The notes below the pieces were generated by a model. The model searched no databases. It had not been told where the DNA came from and saw only the letters and a list, made by a program, of their open reading frames with translations. Below, one piece after another: positions 49,996 to 62,200 of a stretch of DNA of 64,000 nucleotides; position 1 is the stretch's first letter; each line of letters starts with the position of its first letter. Source of the DNA: Ceratorhiza oryzae-sativae (taxonomy: Eukaryota; Basidiomycota; Agaricomycetes; Cantharellales; Ceratobasidiaceae). The DNA lies in NCBI GenBank assembly GCA_030998015.1, contig JARWMV010000232.1:1736001-1800000 (forward strand), written 5' to 3'. A program made the position numbers and the translations under genes.

Positions 49996-51488
49996 ATGCT
50001 CAGGCTCAAACCCATCAACGCCGTCCGGGCTTGGGGCAAAGCGTATTCGACAGCCGCGACCGCACTCCAGCGGTCTTTGCTTTATGGTCAGCTCGTTTTC
50101 TTGTTCGGGGGGTAGCGGGCTGTGACGAGATCTATACATAGTTCCGGCCTCAAATGACCGGATGCTCCAAAAATCACTCACCTCCGAGTCAGATGCCTTG
50201 ATCTACGATTTGGAAGACAGTGTCGCACCCAACGAGAAACCGCGCGCAGAAAGGCATTGCTCGAGTTTCTAAAAGTGTGTGCCTCGCCTTGGCTGTGTTC
50301 TGCCAATAATCCAACAGATTGCGGGGTAACACAGGCACAAAATGAAGATCACGCGAAGCGCTCATTCGTCAGGCTCAACGCGATAGATACTCCCCAGTTT
50401 GAGGATGACATCACAACCATAGTATGCGCCATATTCCCCCCTGTGTCTCATATGTTTATTTTCCAAGCTTGGATACCCACACCTCCAAGGGATCGTAATG
50501 CCCAAAATTCACTCGGCAGAGCACCTGGACAAGATAGCGTCATACGTTCCACGAGGCAAGGTGCAGTTCTAATAATAACAAAATTCCGGTTTTGATTCCG
50601 AGGCAGGTCGCCCACTCAATATTATCGCCTCGATCGAATCTGCCCGAGGACTCTGGGACGCCGGGAGAATAGCAGCATGGAACCTCGGTCGGACGCAGGA
50701 GATCGGTGGTTGTATCTTCTCTACTCGTGGTAGCTCTCTACTCTGATCTTGGCAGTTACTTACAGACCGACCAGTTTGCAGCAGAAGATTGTTTGTACCC
50801 TCCTAAAACAAGTCTAGGGCTATTGAGATAACTTGGATCTAGATTGTGCCGACACATCCATCATCCGCACTCGCTCGCGTTCTGAGCTTCTCTACCCTCG
50901 TTCGCAGATGGCAACAGCGGCTAAAGCATTTGGCCTCAAATGCATCGACATGGTTGGTTTTCGTTCATTTTATTACCAATTACCCATAAACTGCTGTCTT
51001 CAAAGGTATGCGTCAACTACAAAGAAGAACAAGTTCTACGTGAAGAGTGTGAAGAAGCGAGGCGATTAGGATACGACGGTAAAGTAAATCACCCTTTCTC
51101 TTCCTTGGAAATCTCTACATCATTTTATTTTATTTACAGCAAGCGATCCATCCTAACCAAGTATCCATCATCCAATCTACTTTTGTACCAACCGAACAAG
51201 GTTAGCGACTACTTTCTTGTAAATGATCCCATCTTATAGTGTTCTAGAAATTCTCCGAGCAGCAAAGATCGTCAGCCAAATGAAGAAATCGCATGCTTCG
51301 TCGATTGGTGCATTTGGACTCGAGACTGACGGAAAGGGACAGAGATGATTGATGCCCCAATGTTGAAGCAGGTACGTCTATATGCCGGGTTTACGGGTCC
51401 GACGTGCGAATGAGATCTCGTATATTTTCTAGGCGGAAGCAACATTGTCAAAGCTACAGCAGCAGGACTCAAGATCCCCGACGTTTGA
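49996..51488 (+). CDS. mitochondrial citrate lyase beta-like protein (CLYBL)
   Basis: CLYBL-type HpcH/HpaI TIM-barrel lyases act on malyl-, citramalyl- or beta-methylmalyl-CoA in mitochondria. The start MLRLKPINAVRAWGKAYST is a basic amphipathic presequence. Then come RSLLYVPASNDRMLQKSLT, DALIYDLEDSVAPNEKPRA (acidic metal ligand region), SFVRLNAIDTP, GIVMPKIHSAEHLDKI, PLNIIASIESARGLW, AEDYCADTSIIRTRSR, MATAAKAFGLKCIDMVCVNY, KQAIHPNQVSIIQSTFVP and a C-terminal KATAAGLKIPDV. The frame is interrupted near 50247, at AAA 51333-51335 and near 51433, plus an unresolved junction around 50705-50765. All expected blocks are present, so sequencing deletions are the simplest reading. Substrate is inferred from family only. 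Confidence 0.8.
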
Positions 51489-51626
51489 TCGAAAGTCGAA
51501 AGTAACCAAGACCACGTTTCTTTTTCAACGTATCAACTCTAGTCTACAATCAATCTATGAACAGCTTGTGATTACCGAATATCAAATGACAGCGAACAGC
51601 ACATATACATAGCTAAAATCCCAGAT

Positions 51627-53085
51627 TTACCAGTCGAGCTCGGGAGGGAAGAACTTGGCGATCAGATCCTGGTAGTATGGCTTGAGCTTTCTGGGATCGA
51701 CCGGGTCATCACTCTTTGAATAGAGATCATATGGGTTAAATGCGCTAAGGGCCACTGTCAAAATTTGCTGTATAGGCGGAGGCGCGGACTTACCGGACGG
51801 CTTCAAGAGCCTTGCGGTCCTTCGGAGCTAGAAGGTGCTCGTACCCACATTCACGGTGCCACCTACAAGCAATGGATTAGCAACCTTGGGCACTGGGTTG
51901 GTTCTATAAACTAAAACCCACGGGTAGAACGAATGGTACCGAATCATCGCAAGACCTTCCTCGGGTAGCGAGCTCTGGTCCTTCATAACATGATACAAAT
52001 ACTAACCCAGCAATGCATACATCAGCTAACCGCCGGAGCTCGCAGCACATCAAACACACCTCGTCGTGTCCCCAACTCAGCATGACGTTGTCAAGTCCAC
52101 AGCCAGGCTCGTACATTCCGTACTTGGTTGAATAGACCGGGTGGGAATAATCCGGATTGTCGGTGAACGACCCTGGATAAATAATCGAGTCTGGGAATGC
52201 GCAGCCGACGACAAACGTGTCCTGCAATATATATTTAGTGGCGAACGGGCTGTAATTATGTTGTACTCACGCCCACGACGTCCCACTGGCCCCTGAGCGA
52301 TGCGGTGGTAACCTATTCAGTGAGCCAATTCAACGGCGACGAGGTATACCACTCACTCGGAGCCAAAAAAGTACAGTAGTTTACCTAGGTCGTGTACCAA
52401 CCCAACGACCTGCATCCATTCTGGCTTTCCGTCGCGACGCATCGCCTCGGCCGTCTGAAGCAGATGCTCAATTTGACTGAGCTCAGTCTAAATACACCCT
52501 AGCCCGTTAGCAACCACTCCATTCCACAACAACACAAAGCGCCTACATCCGGGTCAGAATCATCAACCAAAGTCTCGAGCATCTCGACTACAGCCGGTCA
52601 ATGGGGCGTGAGGGATGACAAGCTAGCAGCGAGTGAGCGAAACATACTGGCTTCCCAAACGCCCATTCGAGCACGCTTGCCACGGCCCTCTTCGAACTCG
52701 CGGCGCTTGCGGACGTTGAACTCGACAGTTTGCTTAGTGTGTTGCTCCTTGATTCGTGTTTCAGAGTCACGTTGATTCGGCCATGGATGAGTTGACATGA
52801 GCTCACTTTGTAAAACGATTTGACCCGGTCGCAAGCGGCCTCATAGTCTCTAAAGGCTGACTTGTCTTTTTCAGAGTCGAACTGAGCGGCTGAATCCCAG
52901 TCTCCCATTTCGGCTCGCGCAAGGGCTTTGAGCTTTGCGATATTCACTGAAACACCCATATCCAGGGGTCAATCAACCGCCCCAACGGACAACAATAGAG
53001 ACCCACCATCGTCGACGGCATCAGAGACGGCGTCTAGTGCACGTCCATCACGGTTATTGTTCTGGAGGGCCTCGGGCATACGCAT
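51627..53085 (-). CDS. MIOX: myo-inositol oxygenase
   Basis: MIOX is a mixed-valent di-iron enzyme that opens myo-inositol to D-glucuronate. [19 protein letters not shown] starts the protein, chosen because its exon joins in frame to [18 protein letters not shown]. Blocks are [35 protein letters not shown] (the metal-binding HD pair), [46 protein letters not shown] and the C-terminal [17 protein letters not shown]. The conserved His and Asp ligands all appear present. Length (about 320 residues) is a little above the animal enzyme. Frame and introns are intact. Confidence 0.93.
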
Positions 53086-53646
53086 GATGGCTGGGTAGTC
53101 GTAGTAGTGAAGAAAAAAAGAGACAGCGTGAATTTCCAGGTGGAAGGTCAAATATGATGATCGGATTCGGGGGGGCGCGGGGGAAGTGGGGAATACCCTA
53201 GCGTGAGGACTCATGCCTTATATATGCGCACCGGTCAAAAATATATTCCATTATTCTGCAACCCCTCGGGGCTGCGAAGACAACAAATGTCACTTTCTTC
53301 CATTTTCGTCTACGCGGGTGGCGGTGATCACCGGCCCGGTATCCGAGTAGGTCGGTCATTACATTTTCGAAGTCGTATTTTAGCGGTCTTGTGCACACTT
53401 GAGGACCATACAAGATCATGTCGGAGCACCCTCGACGTAAAACGTCACGTCAACACCCAGAGCTTGTGAATCGGCTCTCTGATCAATGGGGATAGGAAAT
53501 CAAGGGACAAAGAGATCGAATAAAGCTCGAATTTCTACAACATTGCAGTCTTTAGTGGTACATGATCCATAAACACACCAAATAACTCATAGAAAACTTC
53601 CAAAAAGAGTCCCAAAAAGAGTCCTGGTATATCTCCAACCACTGGT
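53086..53646. other. intergenic region upstream of MIOX
   Basis: This contains the MIOX promoter and the 3' flank of the SAP-domain gene. No gene is recognised. Confidence 0.4.
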
Positions 53647-56367
53647 TTATTCGGCGGGCTTGGTGTTGCGCAGAGGACCGCCGGGCCAAAGTGGCAATCC
53701 GGTAGGCTCCTCCCACGACAAACCTTCTCTGCTTGTCTCCGGATCATATGGCAAATCTGCAAATCGCGTGTCACGCGCAACCTCGGTTCCAAAGAGGGTG
53801 GTTGTGACGGCTGGTGTCCCTGGGGGCGGCCGCCCAGTTGCTTTGAAGGCCAACCCACCAGGTGTCTTTCCGAGATCGAAACGGGAAGGGAACAAATTAA
53901 AGTTACTCCCGAGTCGTTCAGGAGTTACGAACCCAGCTGGGTTGTTGAGCTGACTTGGTCCAGAGGTTGACGTCGAGACTCCACCCGCAGATGCCGAAGA
54001 TGACGCTCCAGGCAGGGCAAAACCAAACACGCTTGCAGCTTCCTTTGGAGCCTCAACACCGGATTCGGCGTTCTTCCGAGAACCACCGGTGCGGCGGCCA
54101 TAAGGCTGCTGGCTGCTGCGTGGAGCCTTGGCTACCCGTCCACTCGGCGCTGCAGGTCGAGGCGCGGATGGGCCGGCGGCTGCTTGAGGCTTCGCGGGCG
54201 AAGCGATGAGTTTAAAAGGAAGTTGCGCGATGGGTCCATTCTTGCTAGTTGCGGGAGGGTCTGAGACTGGAGGAGCGAGAGCCCGTATTGGACTCGACCC
54301 TCGGTTTGTGGCTGCCCGAGAACCAGATTTGCTCGCCGAGGATGGTGGGCTACCTGATGGATCATCCTGGCCTACCTCAAAAAAACGTGCGGGGCTACGT
54401 GGTGGCTCCACAGTTGGGGAGAATGGATTGGGTGCGGGCGGAGGGCTGGGAAGTCGCTCTGTTCTGTCTGCGTCTGCAGCGGCAGATGTACCAGTAGTTG
54501 ACGTAGGAGCTGGGGAAGCCGCGGGAGCAGACGTTGGGTTTATAGACAACTTGGAGGCCTCCTGATCTTGTTCATGCGTGGTGGTATCTCCCAGTTCCTC
54601 CACCGTGTCCAGCCTGGTTGCGCTACTCTTACCCAGACGGCCTTTGCCCTTTCCCTGGTTAGGCGTAGCATTTTCGCTCGGTGGTTCCCGCTGGCCGGGG
54701 GTAGTGCTTCGGCCCCTAGATGGTGGAGCGCTGTTACCAGTACTGGAAAGTGATGACTCCGCAAGGCGTCGAATAGACCGCCGTGGATCACTGGTTTCGA
54801 CTTCTACATCGGGTTCACCGACCCTCACACCTTCCTTTTGGGCAAGTGGTGGCCTAGTGGATCGTCCCCTTGAGATCGAAGACGCTCGCCCTTGATTTTG
54901 GTCGTAGTTGGGTGGACGAATGTTCTCTTCCGGCGGGACGGAGAGTCTGGACGAAGGTCGCGCTGCTGAGCTCGATGAAGTTAGCGAGGGACCGCGAATG
55001 ATAGTATAAATGTGCTGTCCCAGAGTCCTCTTGAAGAACATTGCTGCAGGAATGCCAAATCGATAAGCTGGCGATGTCAAGATCGTTGGTATGCACACCT
55101 TTGGGCCAGACCCGCGGGAAGAGTGTTAAGCTGGGATTGTATATGTCGAACTGTTGCCTCCAAATCTCCTACCGCACTCTTCCCTTCCTCCAATTCTCTT
55201 ATTCTTTCCTTCAACTCCGCGATAGTGGACCGGTCTTGCTTTCCCTGTATTTCCAGAGTGGTGGCCTTGTGTTCGGCGGATTCGAGTCTCGAAGTGATAT
55301 CATCCATGTCAACGCTTGAGAGTGCGACGAGTTTAGGCGTAATATCTCGAAGTTTGGCGAGAAAAACCATGCTGTCGGAAAGGTTTGGAGTCTCCCCAAA
55401 TGCTTCCTCGACCTTCTGTCGGAAAGCATGTAGCACCCGAAGATCACGATTAGTTTCGTCGTTAAATTTCCGCACGTTGCGCAACTGGAGCTCCAGGTCA
55501 GATATTCTAGTCTCGTCGACGAAGGTCTCGGGTGGAGCAGAGGGCGCGTGTACAGACTCTATTTCAATGTCTGTTGTCGTGGTCTTGAGTGGTTCAAGCG
55601 GCTTCGCACCTGGCACCCCAAACTCTCAGCTTGGCCATAGCAAAGTAAAGAAATAAGCTACTTACCTGGCATTGCTCGCTTCGCCGCCTCCGTCAATCCG
55701 CTCGTGGCCTGGGAGCCTTCTGGAGGCTGAGACTGAGTTGTATCCGTGCTCGAATCCTTCCTGGCAACTTCTTTGGCCTTTCCCTTCGCCAATCTCCTCG
55801 GAGAATTGATTACAACCTCCATAATTGTCCCATGGCGTGAGGTAGCTAAAGCTGGTCCATCAGATGGCTCCCTCTTCAAACGAGTGTTCGTCCCAACCCG
55901 ACGCAACTTGGCGGGTGGAGCGGCCAACTGTTGCACACCTCTCCGGCGAGTTGAAGCTTGTCGCTGTGGGGCACTGACATGATTGTCATGGGAAGCAGCC
56001 TCGTCATCAGAGTGGTTTACGGGGTCCTGATCCACTTCTATTGTAGGAGCCGCTTTCCGTTTGACCGATGTTGAAGGTTTAGATGGCCTGTCGGAACAAA
56101 GGATGGTCAGTGGCGAATTACCATAAGCAGGTTTGTACAAAATAATTTCACAAGACATACCCAGGCTGCTGGGACTCTTCTGGCTGGTAGTGCGCGAGGA
56201 TCAGGTCGATCAGCACATCAGACTTGCTGTTAGCCTTAATCCCGAGTTCCTGCGCGACATGTAAGTCCCAGCGCAAGACGCGCAGACGTGGGATTACTCA
56301 CTTTGCACTTTTGCTGCAAAGCAGGTCGTTTCCAGCTTTCAAGCTCGGTTCTCGTAGGCACAGCCAT
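53647..56367 (-). CDS. SAP-domain, coiled-coil nuclear protein of unknown function
   Basis: MAVPTRTELESWKRPALQQ begins an N-terminal SAP fold that continues ELGIKANSKSDVLIDLILAH after one intron; SAP folds bind AT-rich DNA or chromatin. A basic, low-complexity region follows (RRRGVQQLAAPPAKLRRVG), then a predicted coiled coil about 180 residues long (DLELQLRNVRKFNDETN, IAELKERIRELEEGK). The C-terminal half is Ser/Pro/Arg-rich, with a conserved-looking end GKTPGGLAFKATGRPPPGTP, TTLFGTEVARDTRFADLPYD and stop 53647-53649. The join near 55050-55110 between the coiled coil and the C-terminal half is out of frame by one, so this may be one gene with an indel or two adjacent genes. I do not recognise a named ortholog. 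Confidence 0.65.
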
Positions 56368-56477
56368 GAGGCTCAAATTTCTTCTAGTATTTTTTTCGCT
56401 CAAGAACGGGGGCGTTAGCCAAGGCGATGATGGTCGGGAGGCAAGCGCGTGTCCCTTGAAGACTGGGTGACCCAAGC

Positions 56478-56490
56478 TCACGTGACGTCA
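56478..56490. promoter_or_regulatory. overlapping E-box and CRE palindromes
   Basis: TCACGTGA (56478-56485) overlaps TGACGTCA (56483-56490) about 110 bp upstream of the SAP gene start. The composite could bind bHLH or bZIP factors in a mutually exclusive way (inference). Confidence 0.45.
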
Positions 56491-57663
56491 CAACAAACCC
56501 ATCTTGGGTTCAAGTAAGAAGATCATTGGTCAAATCGGGAGGTAACGCCACACTTCTAATTATCGTCGGAGCCTCGACCAATGGAGATGGCGCGCGAGTT
56601 CCGGCTTATCCGAGAGCGTGATTGGGCCTTTCTTGACCTTTTTTTTTTACTACAGACAATAATACACATGAATAGACCTCTTGGCTCGTGGAAGCGTGAT
56701 GCTTTGTTGAGCGAAAGAATTGTTTAAATCCAAACTAGAACTCAGAGCACGGGCCAATTGGACTCAGAGTGGACCTGCTATACACTTGAATATGGCGGAT
56801 GAACAACAGACCAGCACTTCAACTGCTAGGTACCTTTGGCTGACTGGGCGTTACCCGATGATGCGGGACCAATATGACCTGGTTCATCCGCTTCACCCAC
56901 CCCGCGGAGAAGTCAGACATAGGTCAACTGGTAGGTCCAGAGTTCAACAAAGATGCCTGCGTAGCTACTGCGCCGTTGTTTTTAGCAAAATTCTAGAAAT
57001 ACTGCCTGAACATGTATTGGGTTTTAACAATCCTGCCGTTGTATCTAAATAAATTTACCCAAGGTAAGATATCCTTTACCCTCATGTCAACGCCTCATCT
57101 CTGACCATAACTCCGGGCACTCCCGGCTCTCGATATTTGAGCTGTACCTAACTACACACGGTTTCTTTGTTCATGGTATGCGACATGACATTTTCCATCG
57201 CTAGCGCAAGTCAGGAGGACATCGAGCAACCCGGCGAGTTCAATGCCACGCGTTTCATGGCAATGCTCATTTTGCTAACTGTGGGGCCACAATAGGCATA
57301 CAAAGTTTTTGCTTGTCTCATTTGACAGGCGGGACTGAGGCATACTGAAGGGCTTTGATAAACATTTACACAATAAGAATTTAGCCAGGGCAATAGAACA
57401 GGTAGGATGGAATAGAGTTGATAGGTAGGCGCTACATATTGGAGAGTAGAACGGCTTCGCTACATACCGGTGGCTACTATTCACTCTAAGAACAAGCATA
57501 TAAACAATGCTAGATCGCCTTCTCGCTCTCTATGAAGAAAGATCGGATTGACGAAAGAAAATATATAGTAGATCGAATATTTTAGCAGGTTATACCTTTA
57601 TCAAGCCGCCTGTCACTCTGGAGCCCTGCTTGTATAGGTAGACATATCTCATTCTCGCTCAAA
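56491..57663. other. gene-poor region, no clear gene
   Basis: A 110-codon plus-strand frame at 56720-57052 (MFKSKLELRARANWTQSG) has no recognisable motif or exon continuation; I leave it as unsupported. The rest shows no coding signal. Confidence 0.4.
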
Positions 57664-57782
57664 CCAGGCCCTACGCGAGGCTTCTGTATCCCACGCGCAT
57701 ACTAGACTCATCCGGCCGTCGTAGATCGGCGGATGCACAGTCTAGCGCTCGACCTCGGTTGTTCATTAGGTTTCCGCTTGGT
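57664..57782 (+). repeat. dispersed repeat copy C (short, diverged)
   Basis: It shares GAGGCTTCTGTA-like, GACTCATCCGGCCGTCG-like and TCTAGCGCTCGACCTCG blocks with copies A and B in the same order. It is shorter and more diverged than either. Confidence 0.55.
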
Positions 57783-57972
57783 GAAGGGAGCTGTATACGG
57801 CTGTTTACCACTCTTTCCCCCGGACCGAAACCTCCAAAAACCACAATGCTAGTACACATACATACCTCTTTGAGCCTTCGCCCGACTTCAATGGTTGGAG
57901 AATATGCAGGAAACGCATGATAGTCGTTCCCTGGGTCGAGCAAAAGGCTAAGAATCAGACTTGACCTAAGAA

Positions 57973-58382
57973 GTGATCCATGAGCCAGCCCAGACTCTTG
58001 TCTCGCCCGACGAGTTGAACTTCCTTTCTCCGAGTTCATTCTTAACACACCCAGTCCTTCCCCTCTTTGCTATTAGGAGAGTCACGGACGAGGACAACCG
58101 CATCCAAGGGTATATGCGCGTTGGCTCCGCTGTTCCTCGACATTTCGCTTCAGGAAAATGCCGCATTGATATACATGTTCACATAATGACATCCTCTACA
58201 GCCGAATAGAACGTGTAGATGGCCCGTATCATCTCTCCGCTGCCAGAGATGATGTCCCCGTGCAAGGTGGACCTGGTGGTGGTCTAGTCTTGAGGACTGA
58301 TGCATCTATGAATGCAAGTCGATTGCCTCAAGCTTTGGACAAAGTGGTTTACCTAGCCACTACACTGTATCCAGACTCCTGA
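57973..58382 (+). pseudogene. possible gene fragment of unknown family
   Basis: An open frame giving RRVTDEDNRIQGYMRVGS is followed, one frame over, by GPYHLSAARDDVPVQGGPGG and ASRLPQALDKVVYLATTLYP with a stop at 58380-58382. The composition looks coding rather than random, but I do not recognise the protein. It lies next to repeat copy C. Confidence 0.2.
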
Positions 58383-59223
58383 TTTGTTTGTCGATGTCTA
58401 TGACATTCTAATCGGTATTGCCTCGGCGCTTTGTCCGCTATGCTTTTGTATTTTCGTTCAGTGCCAGCCATAGTCAAGAATTAACTAATGACATCTGTAT
58501 AATTTTGACACCTTCGAAATGAAACCATCGTATTACCATTTGTCTACTACCCTCTATGAATTACAACTCAAAAAGGGCTTGAAGAATCCATCGACTATTT
58601 ACACTCTTCTCGGAACCTTGGTGCAAAATGGAGCTCAGTAGTTTTAGTAAGGCATTGCATGAAATATCTATAAATTCAAGCATAATGTGTAAAAAAAACT
58701 CTATGGTAGAACAATCGAGAGCGTTGCGACCAAGGTCAAAGGGAGAGGCCTAACGCATGTTTGAACCCCAGAACTCTTGCGGAGCTTTTTCAACGCCAGG
58801 TTCTTGAAAGCTCGGTCAATCGCTACCTTTTTGGCTTACACCTCATTCAGCCCTGGTCCATATACCAAAGTTTTGCGACTTGAAGACTGTTCTCGCTTTA
58901 CCATGGTCGTTGTAAATGTTCTGGTAAATCCGCTGCATGAGTTATGGTGAATCCCAAGTAGTACTGGGCGACAGATGCAGTAAACTCTGTTCCTCGTATG
59001 CTCAAACCAAAACACTTATGCTTGCCCTCAACTCCGGGCGCCTCCACTACTATTCGTTCAAGCAAGTATTATCTCCTTGGAGGTGTGTACGAGACGTCTG
59101 AAAAATCAAAACGAATGGTCGACCTAATTATACGTGCCTATATGCACGGGAAAATCACAGCAACAGAACTAGGTATCTCTAACATATCATCGCAAGGAAA
59201 TAGTGAAACCCAGAAAAGAACGC
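58383..59223. other. intergenic region, no gene recognised
   Basis: Short frames only (for example 58998-59345, which overlaps the downstream gene). Nothing else was seen. Confidence 0.4.
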
Positions 59224-62200
59224 TCATTCCTCTTCCTCCTCTTCCTCATCCTCTTCTAGAATATCAGACCCATTATCTCGCCCCCGCTCCTCTTCTATTT
59301 GTGTTTCCTTGGCCGCTCGGTACTGGTACCCAACAAAGCTCATAACACTGCAGGCAATCAACCTCACGTTCAAGTAAGAAACCAGCTATAACTTACTAGA
59401 TGGTCCCATCTGCGGTTCCAACTACAACCTCTTCATGCGACAACGCCATCGCCATCGGATTCTTTTCTGGAGTGGCCAGGCCCTTGAACCCAGACGGGAC
59501 ACCCATCGAAGCAGGCCACCCCTCTTCCGATTCCTCAGCCAGCGCCGACCAAGCACCCGTCAGAGTTGCAATGTCCGTATCGAAATCGACAACCGGGCCA
59601 TCACGCTCTGCTGAGCCATCTTCGTCATCCGTACGACCTTTTGCCCGAGACATGGGTAAATTATAAGTCGAAACAAAGATCTAATATCACAAAAGTCAAC
59701 AAAAAAAAAAGCTTCGAACAAAGCCAGGTCTCGCATATACTCACCCTTCGATCAGCTCCGGCTCGACTGGAAAACCTCGTGCTCGTCGCGACTCGCCTCT
59801 TTCTCGGATCGACTGCACCGACAGCAACATCCGGCGTCTCGACGACGCTCAGCAGCACAGGAGGTTTGACTGGTTTCCTCTCCCTCATGTTGGGCGTGTT
59901 GGGCAATGACCCACCTAGGGACGTACCCGACCTGACAGGTGTAAACGCAGACGACATCGACTTGGCGCAGGGCTAATCGGCATCATGCCCATTGATTTAC
60001 GACCCGACAGTGGTGTCCGTGCACGCGACTCGGGGCGAGGGACGGCAAGACTGTGGCGTGGGCCGTGGTGAACTGGAGGGGTTAACGGCAATGCATTTGG
60101 GACCAGGTCTTCGGTAGAGTTGGAAAGCACGGCCGAAACTGGGTCGGGGTCTTCGTGCTCGAGGTGCAGGATAAGATTTTTGGTCGCGCATGTCATCTGG
60201 TTACCCTTGGCAGCGAACCATCTTGAAAGGAAGTGTGAGGTCAATGCCGATGCTGGTAGGCGATACTTACTGGAGCATGTTTGCCGATCCAACGCCCACG
60301 TTGCTCAACCGTGCCGACAAAACAGGATCACTTCCCCCGAGCTCGGAAAGCTTGAACTGGCTCAGCATCTCCCTTCGTGCTATAAGTACCCGGTTTGTCA
60401 GTCATTTCACACTATCTCACAAAATCAAGAGACTCACGAATTGAGAATGTCCTAACAATCCCATCAACCGTGATACCCACAATCCTGCCTTCCGCCTCGT
60501 CCACAATCTGGACTCCGATATTCAGATTCGTCTGCTGCCCGAATCGGACAATCTACAGCGACAAAGCCATCTCAGCTTAGCCAACACTTTTAGGATGAGA
60601 CCAAAAGCACACCTTTTGCCCGGCCCTCCAATCCCAACACACAATCGCCTTGTCTGCTCCTGCCGAAACCAAATATTTCGGCGAAAGCGCGACAGCTCGG
60701 ATACCGTACAGGTGTCCCTGGAGCGTCTGAATCGGTGCCCATGTAACTGTCGAAAATACTTGCACTCGTCTGTGTTCCCCGATTAGTAACAGGTTCGATA
60801 CAACATCCCCCGGCTCGGCTCACCCAACATCATGGAATCCAGCAACCAGCACCTCTTCGTCAGGCAAAAAGTCCAAGCAACTATTCCCCCAGTTAGTCTC
60901 TTACCATGGATTTCCATGTCAAACACACCTGATAGCCTTGACCTTTAAACACTTCTTCTCCTCTCCACTCCTCACGTCCCAAACTCGAATTGTCTCATCG
61001 TAACTCCCGCTAATAAGCCTGTTGCCCTTCAACAGCAACGTCGTGCAGAACCCAGTGTGACCCTTGAGGAATCGAATCGACTGGACTTGACCTGTTTCCC
61101 AGTTGCGTTCGCGATGATGGAGTGAGCGGTAGAGAGGTTCCCTATGCGATGCCTATATTAGCGCAAACCAAGAGCGTTCGCGGATTTGGGCTAACCAGTC
61201 CTCGGGATTGGGAGGCGGCCTCAACGGAACGGGATCCGTCGATGTCAATTGCATGCACAAGTGCCTCCAAATGGCCGGATGGCGAACGAGCAAGTGCCAT
61301 TTTTTGCATACCTAGGCCAAAAACTGTGTGAATATATGCGCGGCTCCCATACACTTGAGCGTACCGTTTCGACATCTAGCAGCTCCATGACATTCAAGTA
61401 GCCGAGTATACGCATTGCCACGTCTTCGGGGAGATTTCCGACAATGTCAAACGTGGAGGCTGCGTACTTTTCGAGCATTCGAATCATCGCTGTGGGTGAC
61501 TGTCAGATTGCACGGGGCAGCTATCAACGAGGAGGAACTAACCAGAGATATCTCCGGGCAAGCAAGCTGCGTTTAGTGCGTTAGTTGGCAACCGAGAAAT
61601 CTATAATCTAAACATACAATCAAGAATAATATGAATTCTAAAACGACATTAGGTTTTACTAAGATTTTAGATAATTCGACAATTTTACTCACAATCGAAG
61701 CCGATCCGAAGCCCTCATTTGCCTCACGACCCTGCGAATCTCCGTCTCGTTGAATCCGCCCTTTCCATCGCCCCTTAGAATGGCTGAAAGATCCAAGGAT
61801 GCTGACATGCTGACGGGTTGCATTGCGGATCGCTAAATGAATCATCTCTCGTTAGCCAGTTGAAGCAGGAGTAGTAAAATGACACAGACGATCTGGGCCG
61901 TTTTGAGTGCCTCTCGATCTCTGTTGGCCACCATCTCAAGCTGCTGAGACCGTCGCCTTTCATCCTCGAGCTTGGTCCGGAGTATTTTGAGCTCAGCTTG
62001 CAGGGCATGCAGCTGAGAGGCAGAAGACGTTTGGGTGTCCTCGAGGAGCCGCTTGTAGTGGGTAACCTTTTTGACATGTGTGATATGGATGTTGTGCAGG
62101 GCTGCTTGCATCTATCGCAACCCATGCACGTTAGTTGCACGCACAGGTAACATCCAAGTAAGCTTGCTTACGTCTTCATCCAACTCGCCGCCATCGTCGA

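Noticed and set aside
56720..57052. 110-codon plus-strand open frame
   Set aside because: No motif, no supported introns and no neighbouring coding blocks; likely chance.
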